DNA from: Pyrus communis
Taxonomy: Eukaryota > Streptophyta > Magnoliopsida > Rosales > Rosaceae
Assembly: GCF_963583255.1 (NCBI RefSeq)
Contig: NC_084811.1
Location: 19,052,088 to 19,116,087, forward strand
DNA length: 64,000 nucleotides
Reading direction: 5' to 3'
This document shows, piece by piece, positions 12,801 to 24,059 of this stretch; position 1 is the first letter of the stretch; each line of letters opens with the position of its first letter. The notes under the pieces were generated by a model. That model made no database searches. It saw only the letters and a program-made list of their open reading frames with translations, and was not told the DNA's origin. The position numbers and the translations under genes are program-made.

Positions 12801-14090
12801 GATAACGAACTGCGTTTCGTTGATTAATGTCAACGTATAACTGATTAGTCAACTAGAAGAATTAATCTATGACGAATGAGATGAATTAAATAGTGCGAAT
12901 GACGCCTCGTTGTGCAAGGCTACTCTTATACACCCTGTGATTGATGCAGCATTACAAACGTGGTTGTAGTATCTATAGGGTCCTGATATGAAACCTACAT
13001 GGAGTTTCCAAAGGACTTACATGTACTAAGTCAAATAGTTCTGGACCACAAGAACACCCTTTCTATTCTAATGAGGTCTTCACTTTACTGATGTAAAACT
13101 ATCCGGGTGGATGTGGTATACCTATTTAAGTGAATATTTGATTAGTTAAGGATATATGCCCCTGCGTGTACAAAATCCAAAGTTGCTAGAGTTGAGAAAA
13201 CTGACTCGCACCTAAAGTCGGACTTTAAGATGTATGATCTTTGGGAAAACTCGACATTACCTTGACCTGAAGTTTTAAGCTAGTTCTAATGGTATTCTGG
13301 TCCACCACTCCAACTAGACCCAAAAGGTGTTATGTCTGAGTATACCCTGATTGTCTGTATGCTAAATGCAAATAAGACCTTTACAGAGGATATGGAGCAT
13401 AAGGTTCCATATTGGAACGTGAGGCAACCATATCTAAGTACAATTGGCATTTGTTGTACTTAACTCAATGCACTAGAATCGAACATCTTATGTGCTGATA
13501 ATTTTTTGGCATAAAGCAACACACTTACATGCCACCACCAAATTTGGTGTTAAAGACGTTTTTCTATTACTACGGATTTGGGATTTATCCCTATGCATCT
13601 CAAAATAGATCACACCACCTTGATCTTAGGAATGATGCCTACCTTGTGGATTTGCTAAATTAGACTATATATATAACCACATAAGGTATGTTCTTGAATG
13701 GTTATGTCTTTACCATTAAGGAACATCGCAATATCTTGGAGGTCCGTGATATAGACCTTTAGTTGTGAAACCTTTGAATTGTTACAAGACTCACTGTATC
13801 TCATCACGTGAAAGATATGGTCGAGAACTCTTGTTGAGCATATTCGAACTCCCTGCGATTTTCATTCATCATTGAGTCCTAATAATGATCTATGAAGACA
13901 ACGCTGTATGTATCGACCATATTATATACATCCAACAAGTCAACGCCATTCATATTATGTGTTTACATCAGCATAAGCATCAGAAAATTGAAGTCAAGCA
14001 GTCTGATCCCATACAACCTTACCGACCTCTACAAGGAGTCATTGCCGAAGTCTACCTTCCAAAAGCTTGTCCAAGGAATTAGTATGCATA
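9860..14090 (+). pseudogene. Ty1/copia gag-pol polyprotein pseudogene
   Basis: The reading is broken by many stops but the order is clear. A weak gag-like region lies near 9940-10300. Pre-integrase/integrase fragments run from about 11530, with the integrase core near 11738-11930 (LLIKS-type region, then WLGFEVEHQVPCVHT, equivalent to the usual vEHpVphvHTQNG). The C-terminal integrase region at about 12070-12330 includes ISHLHVFGCAVYVPF-like and LTGDLFTAHFEDCHF segments. A trace of RT or its downstream part (GYMPLRVQN region) lies near 13150. The RNase H end at 13880-14080 shows IYEDNAVCIDHI and SLPKSTFQKLVQGI. An intact version would give capsid, protease, integrase and RT/RNase H for cytoplasmic replication; this copy cannot. 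Confidence 0.85.
10478..10615 (+). repeat. Four short tandem units inside the copia gag region
   Basis: Units of about 33-36 bp begin with gct(t/c)tg(c/t)ttcgg(c/t)a and contain g(g/c)tgcaccaaa. Translated in one frame they give CFGKDAST, CFGRGAPK and CFGKGAPN in series, so the array could once have extended a Gly-rich gag tail. The fourth copy has drifted. Similar short repeats (cccgaagtttcggaaaagtg) occur at 9727-9772 in the leader. Confidence 0.55.
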
Positions 14091-14535
14091 ACTTTCCCAT
14101 TTACTTATAGTTTCATTTGGAAGCTCTGTCAAACTCAGGAGGAGTCTCTAGAAGTATACTCACTTGACCTTAATGTACTATTTTTTCCTACGCTTAGGAG
14201 TATTTTTTCCACTAGGTTTTTGCTACCTGACTAGGTTTTGACGAGGCAACCCATGGTCATACCTTTGTGTACGTACTACTTGTGTCCCGAAGATGTATAG
14301 TTTTGACTTGATGCAACTTCTCACTTTTCTCCTTTAGTTATGGGCTTTTGTCCCACCTTGGGTTTTGGCATATCGAGGTTTTGTGAGTTTTACCACCTAT
14401 GCATTATTCTATTTGTTTTGAGACTAACATTCGTTACTTATGTCGACTAAATGAGACAACTTCATGAACTGCTTTTCCATTTGCCTGAAGATCCGATGCA
14501 CCATCTACTTGAGTATTTGCACACACAAGGAGGAG

Positions 14536-14763
14536 TGTTGTGACATATGTTCTAATACGTATTGTGATTGTGTAAATCCTAAGTAGAGATAGATTAGGAA
14601 TCCTTTGGGATCTAGAAGATCTTTCCTAATAGACTTTGTATTACTTAGAGAGCAAGTTCTCTACTCCTTATTACTATAAATAAAGGCATAAGGACTGGAA
14701 AATTAACATACAATTCCTTAAGCCTATTCTCCACTCTTTTTCTCTCAATGCCGCACCACAACA
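14536..14763 (+). repeat. Copia 3' LTR
   Basis: This 228-bp repeat begins TGTTGTGACATATG directly after the polypurine tract and ends CCACAACA, followed by the TSD AATAG. TATAAATA at 14675-14682 is the likely core promoter. It is the undisturbed copy used to define the insertion in the 5' LTR. Confidence 0.92.
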
Positions 14764-15287
14764 AATAGCTATATTTGAATGATAGCAATTAACAAACTGC
14801 TCAAACAACTAGTTACATTTTTTGTAGATGCCTCTTTCCTAAGGTTATGATGGAATACACTTATAATTTACGTAGAATTTATGCAAGTCATTAAAATTCC
14901 ATCAAATTTCGTATATTTATAAAAGTTTCTTAGCTCGATCCTATTCATAAGACTTTCATCAAAAATAAAAATATGAAGGGAAGATGTAATGAAAAAAATA
15001 TGAAGGGCCAATTGTGTTTTCCCTCCGACTCATTTATTTATTTATTTTTAACCGTTATTCATCTAAGTGAGCAAAATGACTATCTTACTTTTTAAGTGGC
15101 TCAGGTATTGTCCACGTGACAAATGAAGGCGAAATTTGAAATGCAATGTTGAGTAATCTAATGATATTTATACAAAGATTAGAGAGTAATGCATATTTGA
15201 GATTAGTTATGTTGGTTAGGGCATTGTATTCTTCTACACCCAAATTTGAATTTCCATTACACTAACTTGCATGATACTATAACAAAA

Positions 15288-15408
15288 GGGAAATGTTATT
15301 AGCACTCTAAAAATCTATGTACACTCTTCACAGCTATATTTTTCTTTCTAATTTTAAAAAGTTTGGAGTGCAAAATGAGATTTTTAGAGTGTCAATAACA
15401 AATCTCTA
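15288..15408. mobile_element. MITE with about 28-bp terminal inverted repeats
   Basis: The left arm gggaaatgttattagcactc plus taaaaatct (15288-15316) is the inverse of the right arm starting agatttttagagtgtcaata (15378-15406), with a few mismatches. The total is about 120 bp with no coding capacity. The type of parent transposon is not clear because no unambiguous TSD can be read. The sequence between 14769 and 15287 and between 15410 and 16068 shows nothing I can assign. Confidence 0.7.
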
Positions 15409-16068
15409 ATAAAACTAAGTCAATAAGGTTTTTTTTATATATATATTTTTTTATTTCAAATGACAGATTTTGTTAGATTAGATGTTAGATTAATCAGCTT
15501 TTTAATTCATATCTTTTTAACCTGCTAACAATATGTTGCTGGTTCTCGGTTGTGTAAGAAATAAAAAATTTGAAAGCTTACTTCTGCATAGACAACACAT
15601 AGGCCAACACAGTGGCATTACATAATCAATAAAAGAAATGAGAAAGCCATTCTGGAAATACACGTTTATTCGAAATAACTTGACTTTATTCTTGTCATTT
15701 GATTGGATTTCTCAACAATATTATTTGAGGATGGAGAGGTGAATCTTTGGTTGGAGACAAGATCCGGTGTTGGATCCCTTCTTCCTCAACCTTCCCCTAA
15801 GGTATGACTAGATAGGGATGAAACAAGTTTTCCGTGTTTCATGTTAAGGTGAAGTCCATTGCAACGAATTGCACTATGATCGATATTTAAAGTAAATCTA
15901 AAAACTCTGAAAATGATAGTGGATTTTTTCTCGAAGAAGACAAGAATGCCCTCATTAAATGGGCAGGCCCACAAATATTCTCGTGCAGAGTCCAACATCT
16001 ATGGAGGCTTGAGCAGTAGATTACAACACCACCAAGCTCCCGCTCATGGAAGAAAGAAAAGTCAAAGG

Positions 16069-16107
16069 TATTAAAGATAAGATTTGCAATTAATCTTATC
16101 TTTAATA
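16069..16107. repeat. Perfect 16-bp inverted repeat (hairpin)
   Basis: Left arm tattaaagataagatt (16069-16084) and right arm aatcttatctttaata (16092-16107) are exact reverse complements around a 7-base spacer. The repeat ends five bases before the LTR that starts at 16113. Role unknown. Confidence 0.7.
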
Positions 16108-16112
16108 CTCTC

Positions 16113-16956
16113 TGTGGGACCATGATTTTCTAGTCCCATATGACCTGGGCAAGAATGACCGAAATGCCCATAGCCCATGAAGCACATTTTGGCAAACTAG
16201 GCTTAGGATTATTGAAAATATTACTTGTCTCCTAATTAAGGAAACCCTAATTAAGGTCAAATTAGGATATCTTAGGGATTAGGCAACATAATCAGGATTC
16301 TAGGAAGATTGGGTATCTTATCCTAAATTTCATCCTAAATAGTCTCCCGTATTGGAACCAAATTCACGCACTGCCATGAGTGGTGGTTAAGCAGAAACTC
16401 AAGCAACCTGCAAAACAGAAAACAATTGTAAGCAAGCCTGAGACTAGGGGATGTGCCAGCCAAAGGCTTTCCAACAGTCAAGTTAGTGAATGATTTTAGA
16501 CTCAAGCATTATGCAAGAAAATTCAAGTGTTTAGATTGCGTTACCCTAGATGAACCCTAGATGGGTGTATTTATACCATGGGAAGAGAGACCTTTTTAGG
16601 ATAGAATCCTTGTTCTAAGTGGGGAGAATCCTAGAGGATAACTAGAAGTAGATATTGCATCCTCTTAGGAGTTATGATTACTTGTGGCACACACCAATTC
16701 CTAGATTGTAGGAAATCCAAGACTTATAGGATTTGATTGTGTCCATATTCGGATCAGACCGCTTGTTTTGTGGCATAAACATGATCATCCAACAAAGTTG
16801 CTACGACTCCGCCTGCTGCCCTAAAGTACAGTGATGGTGGCACCGTTACTCCATCTGATACAGCTCCGCCCAGAGCTGGTGAGTCCATGACCGAAGTTCC
16901 GAAGTAACTATATTCGGATCAGCCTTACTCTGGGCCTAGAAAATCATGGTCCCACA
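16113..16956 (-). repeat. LTR of a Ty3/gypsy-type element (only one copy seen)
   Basis: The 844-bp unit starts TGTGGGACCATGATTTTCTA and ends with its inverse, TAGAAAATCATGGTCCCACA, giving the TG...CA ends of an LTR with unusually long inverted termini. Next to the right end, read on the minus strand, lies a purine-rich stretch TTAGGGGCAAC, like a polypurine tract; this suggests a 3' LTR of a minus-strand element whose body lies to the right. A TATA-like tatttata sits near 16569-16576. No second copy is recognised in the window, so the element is truncated. The 5 bases on the left are CTCTC; no matching TSD is available. Confidence 0.65.
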
Positions 16957-17413
16957 GTTGCCCCTAACTATCCGTCTAAGAGGCAACTCATTCCCCTTGA
17001 GGATGAATTGTTATCCAATGACCATACCTTTCGAAGTAAGCTGGAATATGTACCATTTAGTCTTCAAATTCTTATGAAAGATGTAACCCTTGGTTTTGAG
17101 GTAAAGGCACTTTATATCCAAATGTATAGTCTTGGATGTCGTGCCGAAAAGTTCACAATGACGAAATCGTGCACTTTTTGCGTGTGCACGAAAAACGAAC
17201 AATTTTCTCCAATGTGCTTCATTAATTTTAACTGCCAGATTGAAAGATCCTGAACGAGTTGGTCTGAATTCAATTGCTAGATGACTATGTCTCTCGATGC
17301 CTATTTTTTCCTTTTACTTTACAAAAATTCTTCAAATCATCCGTTGTAAAAAAAGGCTCCAATTCTCTTGTTGTACCGATTTCAAAATCCCATCTTTCCT
17401 TGAAGCTTTTTGC

Positions 17414-18535
17414 ATGGCGTCCTCAACCAAGAAATCCCAGTTGACTAAAGTTTCTCCTTATAACCTTCCATTGATGAGAGTTTCTAGCCAAGAAGAGGGT
17501 GAAGCTTTCGTCGAAGACCATCGAGACATTTTGAACGATTGCAACATCTGGTGGGAGCTTGGTCTTAACATCTACGCTGACTTGTCAACGTTGTCTGATT
17601 CTCAGTGCCCGTGTACCAGAATTTACCCATGGTTCCTAGACCTGGGTCTTCATTTTTCTCTTTCCGTCTTTATAAAGAGCATTTTACTATGTTGCGACAT
17701 AGTAATCTGCAATTGTCTCCTCTGTCGCTTTTAAGCTCATTACTTGCTTCGAGTTGCTAAATTAGTGGTATGGGGCTGAGTTGGATATCCCTGAGTTTAG
17801 ATTTTTGCACTGCACCAAGATGGGTTTTGACAGCCATTACTACTTTACCGCTAGACCTAGCTTTTCTAGGGGGCGTATATTCAGAATGTCCCTTGCCATA
17901 ACAAGGATTGGTATAATGACATCATAGTTGTCGACGGAGATTAGGAGGGAGACATAAATGAGCTCTAAGTCAGATCTTGCCCCTATCGTATCTTGGAAGT
18001 CAAAGATAGATGAACTATTTGATGTCGGAGTATGCCGTCTCGAATTGATTCATCGTGCAATGCAAATCCTTGTCACACATCGCAACTTGAAGTGGCTTAC
18101 CTCGCCTAAACGTTTCACTAACTGTGGAAAAGATCTGGCCACATTTCACTGCTCGAGGTTTCCCATACTGGAGCCAAGGTGGGTCGAAGACTAAATTGCC
18201 AAAAAAAGATCCCTAATTCCAGGTCACTAGTTGCTTTGTCTTTTGATTTGAAAAAACAGAAGCAACCAAGCAGCTCTTTTTCACATCCGTTGACTATTCC
18301 TCCACAACCTCAACTGCTAATCAGGGACACCATATTCAAAGGTCCTGGGGAGGAAAAAGAGAACCCCCTTCAAAGAAAGAGGTACTTTGCTCCTTCTACT
18401 ACCCCAATTTCTAGGGTGCCTAGCCCATTATCTTTGGTGAATAAACCATTTGCTTCATCTTCTTTGCCTTTAAGACCAACTTTGCTTCCGTTATTCAAGC
18501 TTAAGCTCAAATGTCCTTTTTTGGTACATTTATAG
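17414..18535 (+). pseudogene. Antisense ORF remnant of a gypsy element (gypsy-type transposon domain-like)
   Basis: From the ATG at 17414 the frame reads MASSTKKSQLTK and then a plant-transposon-like stretch with EGEAFVEDHRDILNDCNIWW, closed by a stop at 17734. After frameshifts it continues with a WDIPEFRFLHCTKMGF-like region (about 17775-17830) and a Pro/Ser-rich tail (18179-18535). The N-terminal part resembles the plant domain called putative gypsy type transposon (Pfam Transposase_28 type), from memory. It lies next to the LTR at 16113-16956 and runs opposite to the inferred element direction, as antisense ORFs of Tat-lineage elements do. Function unknown; this copy is broken. Confidence 0.5.
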
Positions 18536-18799
18536 GCTCATTTTTCTCCTTAAGCAGGGCTATCATTCCTTCTTTCTTATCATCCTCTACTTTGGTCCTT
18601 CTATTGCAGGTACATGCGACTGCGCTTTCTCAAAATGATGACCTTTCACCAGTTGTCCAACGCGATCCGAAGGAACAGTGTATCCCCCTCTCATAATCTG
18701 GCCTTTGTTTGACCATGTTGCCCTTCCTATTGATGCTAGTGGGCTTCGCAATATGACTTCACTCGTGCTCTCCTTGGAGCTATAATCGTCCATGCCGAC

Positions 18800-19961
18800 T
18801 GTTGATTTAAGTCTAAATTGTAAATGTTATTGGAATCCTATTTTAAGTAAGATTAGGATATGTAATCTTTAGGATTTAGTTTCCTTATCTTTTGTAATTT
18901 AGAGTCCTAATTACTTTCCTTATAGATTTAGGATTTAGTATTCTTATCGTTTGTAATTACTTTCCTTAACGAAGTATTTTTGATGTATTTCTTCTTGGCA
19001 TCAATAGCTAGGTTCGTTCCAAACCCTAAACAACATTATGTTGTTGCGGCTGTAATCAAGCCCAACACCGCTGTAATCAAGAGCTAGGTTCGTGCTGCAA
19101 TTGAACGTGGGTGTTTGCAAGTGTTGTCTGTAGATTATGTATGTGTATCAGTGAATGTTCCCATGGAAATTGTTGTACTCTAACCATTGTTGGTTGTGCC
19201 GAGTAGTGATTTGCCGCTGCTGTTGACAAAAAAAGAAAAAGAAAAAGGAATTTGGTGCTGCTTGTTGTCTGATTACAGCGTGCGAATTGTTCCCTTGTTA
19301 TACTGTGTGCTACTGATTGCAACAAGTGCGCAATAAATAATTATATTTGGAAAATTGATGCTGCATTTAGATTGGGCCTTTGGATTTTTGTGTCGTGTGG
19401 GGTATTGTCTGTGTTTTTGCTTCTGCCTTGGATTAAAAGAGAAAGTGGTGTCAAGGTAGTCTGCATAAGTTGAATATAGAGGTATGGCACATAGAATATG
19501 TGAACTTTTTTGGTTACGTAAACTTTTGAGATGTCTTCGTTTTGAACCAAAGGAGGCTATAGAGTTATAACATGATCGAACAAGGCATGTGGAGATTGAT
19601 CGACACTTTATCAAGGAATATCTTGAAAAAAAAAAAGATTGTATCTATACCATTTATAAGTTCAAGAGAGCAGTTGGCTAATGTTCTTACTCATGTAATA
19701 TCTGGTACGGTTTTCCAAGATACAATTATCAAGTTGGGCATGTATGATATATATGCACCAACTTGAGGGGGAAGTTTGATATGAATCTTAATTGTAAATG
19801 TTATTGGAGTCATGTTTTAAATAAGATTAGAATATGTAATCTTTAGGATTTAATTTCCCTATCTTTTGTAATCACTTTCCTTATAGAATAAGGTGTATGT
19901 GCCTACATATTGTAAACCCTAGAAACGAATAATATAAATTTTTGATGTATTTCTTCTTACA
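18800..19961 (+). mobile_element. Ty1/copia deletion derivative with two LTRs
   Basis: LTRs at 18800-18996 and about 19775-19961 share tctaaattgtaaatgttatt-type starts and tttttgatgtatttcttctt ends. The left LTR is followed by ggcatcaatagctaggtt, a mutated tRNA-primer site of the TGGTATCAGAGC type. The right LTR is preceded by the purine tract ttgagggggaag. Only about 780 bp lie between, of which about 190 bp encode the end of RNase H. Gag, protease, integrase and RT are gone. No TSD is visible (CCGAC against AAGAA), so the ends may have recombined. It sits at the end of the gypsy antisense-ORF remnant. Confidence 0.8.
19572..19766 (+). pseudogene. C-terminal end of copia RNase H
   Basis: The frame reads MIEQGMWRLIDTLSRN and then IVSIPFISSREQLANVLTH, ending KLGMYDIYAPT before a stop. 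It matches the usual end of copia pol, where H-IDRHFI-K, P(F)-Q-AD-LTK and KLGM-DIYAPT motifs occur just before the polypurine tract. The first part is slightly frameshifted (the IDRHFIKEYL-like piece is in another frame). It is the only coding relic of this derivative. Confidence 0.8.
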
Positions 19962-19966
19962 AAGAA

Positions 19967-21825
19967 GTTTATACATCTCTTGAAGATGTCTTGATGCAAT
20001 ATTATGGGAGTTGTTACGAGGTGACTTTCCTTTCAATGTTTCCTTTTTTGCTTGCATGTGCTGTTGAGGTTGCTTTCCTTTTTACTTTCTGTATATCAGG
20101 CAAACGCATGGATGGAGATGGCCCTATTTGGACAAGCGGGCTGAATCCGGGAACTCGAACAAACATGTGGTTCGGAAATCGAGGCGAGGTTGCTTGTCGA
20201 GCAGCAGACATTTTAGGGATTAGGCAGAGGAGGAAGGTTGGAAGGCGAGGAAGGGGGTGGTGCTACGACCGTTGTCCTTCGAGCAAAAACAAACTCATCC
20301 CTAAGACTGCTGCATCAGGAAAAAGCCCAAGTTGCTTCCAAATCCAAAGTGGTAGCTTTTAGATTTTTAATTTTTTTTCATTTTTAATGTTTAATTTTAA
20401 ATTTTTTTTAATATCTTCGTGGGCCCATATGTATGTGGTGCCTAATTATTGTCCATGTGGGCATCACGTCATCAGTTAACGGATGTTCTAACAGAAAACT
20501 TAACAGATGCATGACAATGTCCCAAAATTATGACATTAGTTACCAGACGGACGTAAAAAAAAACTTGATGTCTGAAATTTTGAAAACCAAGAAATTTCAG
20601 GGTAGTAAATTAAGATTGATCCTAAAACTAACTATGAGTGTAGAAAGTATAGAAAGATGTTATATAGGTTCAAATAAAATTTCTCTAATATCTATGAGAT
20701 ATCTATTGAATCCTTGCAAATTATTCTCACACTAAAATCAAGTGCCTGTGCATATTTTGCCTAATATGTTCCAGCCTCTTCGCAAGATGCAAACTCCTTC
20801 CCTGCAAGGTCCCTAGGCTCAACTGCTCACATGTTTTCCCCCAAAAAAGGTGCGGAAAAATTGGAAAAATAACAAAATTTTATACTTCATATAGAATTAT
20901 AGCCATCATTTTAATTTTATAATAAGTATAACCAAATTTGATGTAAAAATACTAATATACTTTTAATATAAGAATTTCTTACAACAACCAAAACACAACC
21001 TTTAAACTACCCTAAAGTGAGGAATTAATCTCTATTACTTTTCTATTTTCATTATTCCTTACAAGTTTTAAACTACTTTCTGCAACCTTTCAAATTTCTG
21101 CACTTTTAAACCAGAAAGAATGAAAGCATGAATCAAAAAGCAAAGGGTGCAACATTTTTTAACCTATCATTTCTATGTCTTTGCTAGCATAGCTTAAGCT
21201 TTATATGATTCATAACCCCTTTAAATATATATGAAGAGGCTATATATGGTACAATTTCAATCTCCAAAAAAATAAAACAGTTGTATTTTTACTTTTCGCT
21301 ACACTTTCATTGTTCAATCAATCAATTTGGAAGTGTCAAGATGCCTAACAATTTAATCTCAAAAGACTTTGTCCACTTTTGATAATAGATATACATGTTG
21401 ATCCCAGTAATTGATATGAAAGTAATATATGTTGGATTTGAAGAGGACATTGACATATCATAATATGAAAGGTTGTCTTTTGGTGGTCGTGAGGAACCTA
21501 ATATTAAGGTTTTATTAGTTTTATATCAAGTTTTAGTTATAATTATCATAAAATTAAAATGATGGTTGTAATTCTAAATGAGGATTAAAATTTAGTTATT
21601 TTTCCAAATTTCTCAGAAGGTTCAGCTTAAGCCAATTTATCTCTGTATTCTGTGTCAAAATACTGAAACCAGTGCCTACCGCTCACCAACCCATTTCTCA
21701 ACTTCACAAATTATAAGACATCTCTTGTATATTTCTGGGGATTTTAGATTTTTAAACTCAAAATCTTGCAACCAATTGTCAGACCTTGATTCAAAATTTG
21801 AAATTCAAAATCTCGACTTCACAAG
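19967..21825. other. Intergenic sequence, no gene recognised
   Basis: A GC-richer patch at 20100-20360 (GNRGEVACRAADILGIRQRR in one plus frame) follows an intron-like pyrimidine/atatcag stretch and might be a gene fragment, but I do not recognise it. The remainder is AT-rich with short chance ORFs only. Confidence 0.4.
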
Positions 21826-21830
21826 GTTAT

Positions 21831-22790
21831 TGTAAACACAAAAATTTTGTAACTAATGAAATGAGAACACGTGTACAAGTAGTAGATTTGTATTGATTTG
21901 AATTTGTAGGTTACAATCTCTGTTTACAATTTTGCTCTGATTCAATCTTCAAATTTGATGTAGATGCGTAGGTTGTTGATTTAAGGGTCGCGATGACTTG
22001 ATCTCGAACGAACGATTGAACAATTGCTTCAAGTTTTGAGCTTGAAACAACGCTTGGATGGTCTTGACCTTAAAGTTACGGCAAAGATGATGTTGGTGCG
22101 GGTTTTCGTTGATTCAAGGGCCTTGGCGACTTGATCTTGAAACGAACGTCATTACAAGTTTATGAGCTTGCAACAAAGTCTTGAAGGAATCGGCACAAGT
22201 GCTTGTTGATTCTTCAAGGGAGTGCTTCGGCTTTGGTCGAAAGAAAGCTTTGACTTTGGTTGTATGTTCTTCGAAGAGAGCTTTGGTAGCGTATTAATCT
22301 TCGAAGGTTTGGCAGAGGTTCTTCTGAATGCCAAAATTTTCGAGAATGCCAAAATTTTCGACCCTTATGCTTGTGGGAGGACCTTGTATTTATAGGCTTC
22401 TCAAGGCCTGCCTTTGGGTGGATTTGGCTTTGATTTATGTCCTAATTCGTCCATGGGAGAATTTAGGGGTGTTTTGTGTCTTAATTTCAGGCATCTTTAC
22501 TCCTTTGGCCAAATTATAAGGTCTTTGTTGCCTATTTTGTGAGCAATCTTCAATTCTTGCTTGTTTTGTGAAGATGCCTTAGCTTTCTTTCCGATTTTAG
22601 GATCACTTTAGACCTTTTTGCCAAATTTAAGGGAGTTTTCTCCCTTGACCCTAATTTTGGGAATGTTTTATACTTCCCTTGCTTGATTTATGTCACATGT
22701 CATTGATGACTTGTCCATTTATGATGAGTCATATGCCACGTGGAGCTTTGTGATGCATCATTTGTATGCAACGAAATTTACATGTCTACA
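21831..22790 (-). repeat. 3' LTR of the Tat-like gypsy element
   Basis: It begins TGTAAACA and ends GTCTACA on the plus strand. A promoter-like TATAAATA lies on the minus strand at about 22394-22387. The interior contains units of the type ttcaagggccttggcgactt (about 22113-22132) and gggtcgcgatgacttgatct (about 21984-22003), related to the tandem array just outside the LTR. It is 31 bp longer than the other LTR through small indels. Confidence 0.93.
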
Positions 22791-22875
22791 AATGCCCCCA
22801 CTTCAAAGCGCGTTGTAGGCATGTGCTTGTCACATGTAGGAAACGTGTTTTGAAATCCTACAATGTGAATGTTCT

Positions 22876-23290
22876 AACTCAAAGGTCATCGAGACTTGAT
22901 CTTGAATTAGTTTGCTTCTTCAAGGGTCGTAGAGGCGTATTTCTTGAATTGACATGATGAATTTTGTCAAGGGTCGTTGAGGCGCATTTCTTGAATGAAA
23001 CATTTATTCAAGGGCTGTTAAGGCTTAGTCTTGAATTAAAGTGATGAATTTCGTCAAGGGCCATTGTGGCATATTTCTTGAACGGAATAATTCTTCAATG
23101 GCCGTTGAGGCTTAGTGTTGAATTAAATGAAAATTTTCTTCAAGGGCCGTAGAGGCCTGATCTTGAATGAAATGAAAATTCCTTTTTTTTTTCAAAGGTC
23201 ATAGAGGCTTGATTTTGAATGAAATGAAATTTTTTCTTCAAGGGCCATTAAGGCTTGATCTTGAAAGAAATTTTGAAAAAGGATGAATCG
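22876..23290. repeat. Tandem array of about 40-60-bp units (aagggcCgt-gaggc)
   Basis: About eight units contain ttcaagggcc(g/a)t(t/a)gaggc and (t)tgatcttgaatgaaatga with variable spacers. The unit is related to segments inside the adjacent LTR. It lies in the non-coding 3' region of the gypsy element, beside the polypurine tract. Confidence 0.75.
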
Positions 23291-23411
23291 ACATATACTT
23301 ATTGTGCGTATTTGATTTCCCATAATCTTTGACAAAATACATTTGGTGTATTTTGGGACTTGATTTTTTTTTCCTTATGCTTATGTTGTCTTTTTTTTTT
23401 TTGTTGCAGCC

Positions 23412-23809
23412 ATGGTATTTTTCAAGTGCTTTAAGAGCAACACCATCACTATTCTTGTGAAGAAAGGCAATTTGCAAGATAGGGGACGACGTTGAAACTT
23501 TATGCGCCGTTGACTGGCCCTAAGGTGCTTGTTCTTCCTACAAAAGACAACGCGATACATATCAAGTCATGGCCTTTTGACACATCTTGGGAGGTGACAG
23601 ATTTTGGTCGTTTGAATATGAAGAAGAAGGTGTGCACATCAAGGATTCTTATTTTGAATTCTTCGCACCATGTTCGTAACAATCCACCAGCTTTGTTTGA
23701 GCTTCTTGGCTATCGTATGCATAGCAGAGCTATGACTTGGCATAGCACCTTGTCAACTACTGAAGAAGCCATCGTTGTTTTTTGTTTATTTTGTAATACG
23801 GCTTTGTAG
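23412..23809 (+). pseudogene. Antisense ORF between pol and 3' LTR of the gypsy element
   Basis: An ATG at 23412, just after a T-tract ending in GCAG, starts MVFFKCFKSNTITILVKKGN. After frame changes near 23488-23520 the sequence continues as KVLVLPTKDNAIHIKSWPFD to a stop at 23809, with SWEVTDFGRLNMKKK and HHVRNNPPALFELLGYRM. The composition is protein-like and the frame is open for more than 300 bp on the strand opposite to pol. I do not recognise a domain. Its position matches antisense ORFs of the Tat lineage (for example in Grande), from general knowledge. The pyrimidine tract plus AG could be a splice acceptor. Function unknown. Confidence 0.5.
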
Positions 23810-24059
23810 CCAAATTCTTCCTTTAAAGAAATATAGTATTCACATTCTTGAATTTGCTCTTTATTCTTCAAAGTGTTTGTGTTTTTGTTGATGATGTGAC
23901 TGTACTTGAAGTTTTGAAGTTTCAAGTTGCCTACGTACCCTCGGTTGAGGAGGGATTAAGTCATGACGTAGTTCAAATGAATGATGGATTTTTTATGGTG
24001 ATTTTGATGGTCATTTTGCTATTTGTTTTTCCATACACAGTTTATGCTCTTGCGGGCTA

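Larger units (their letters stand above)
7791..14763 (+). mobile_element. Complete but degenerate Ty1/copia LTR retrotransposon
   Basis: Two LTRs (7791-8210 and 14536-14763) flank about 6.3 kb of degenerate gag-pol on the plus strand. The flanks are a perfect 5-bp TSD, AATAG at 7786-7790 and 14764-14768, which fixes the boundaries. The 5' LTR is followed by a primer-binding-like attatcagcac at about 8212-8222, and the 3' LTR is preceded by the purine tract aaggaggag (14527-14535). Order of recognisable domains: gag, pre-integrase, integrase, RT, RNase H, as in Ty1/copia. Many stops and indels show it is old and dead. Confidence 0.93.

Noticed and set aside
15786..16123. Minus-strand ORFs as a LINE or host gene fragment
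   Set aside because: They cross the hairpin and LTR edge and show no recognisable motif.
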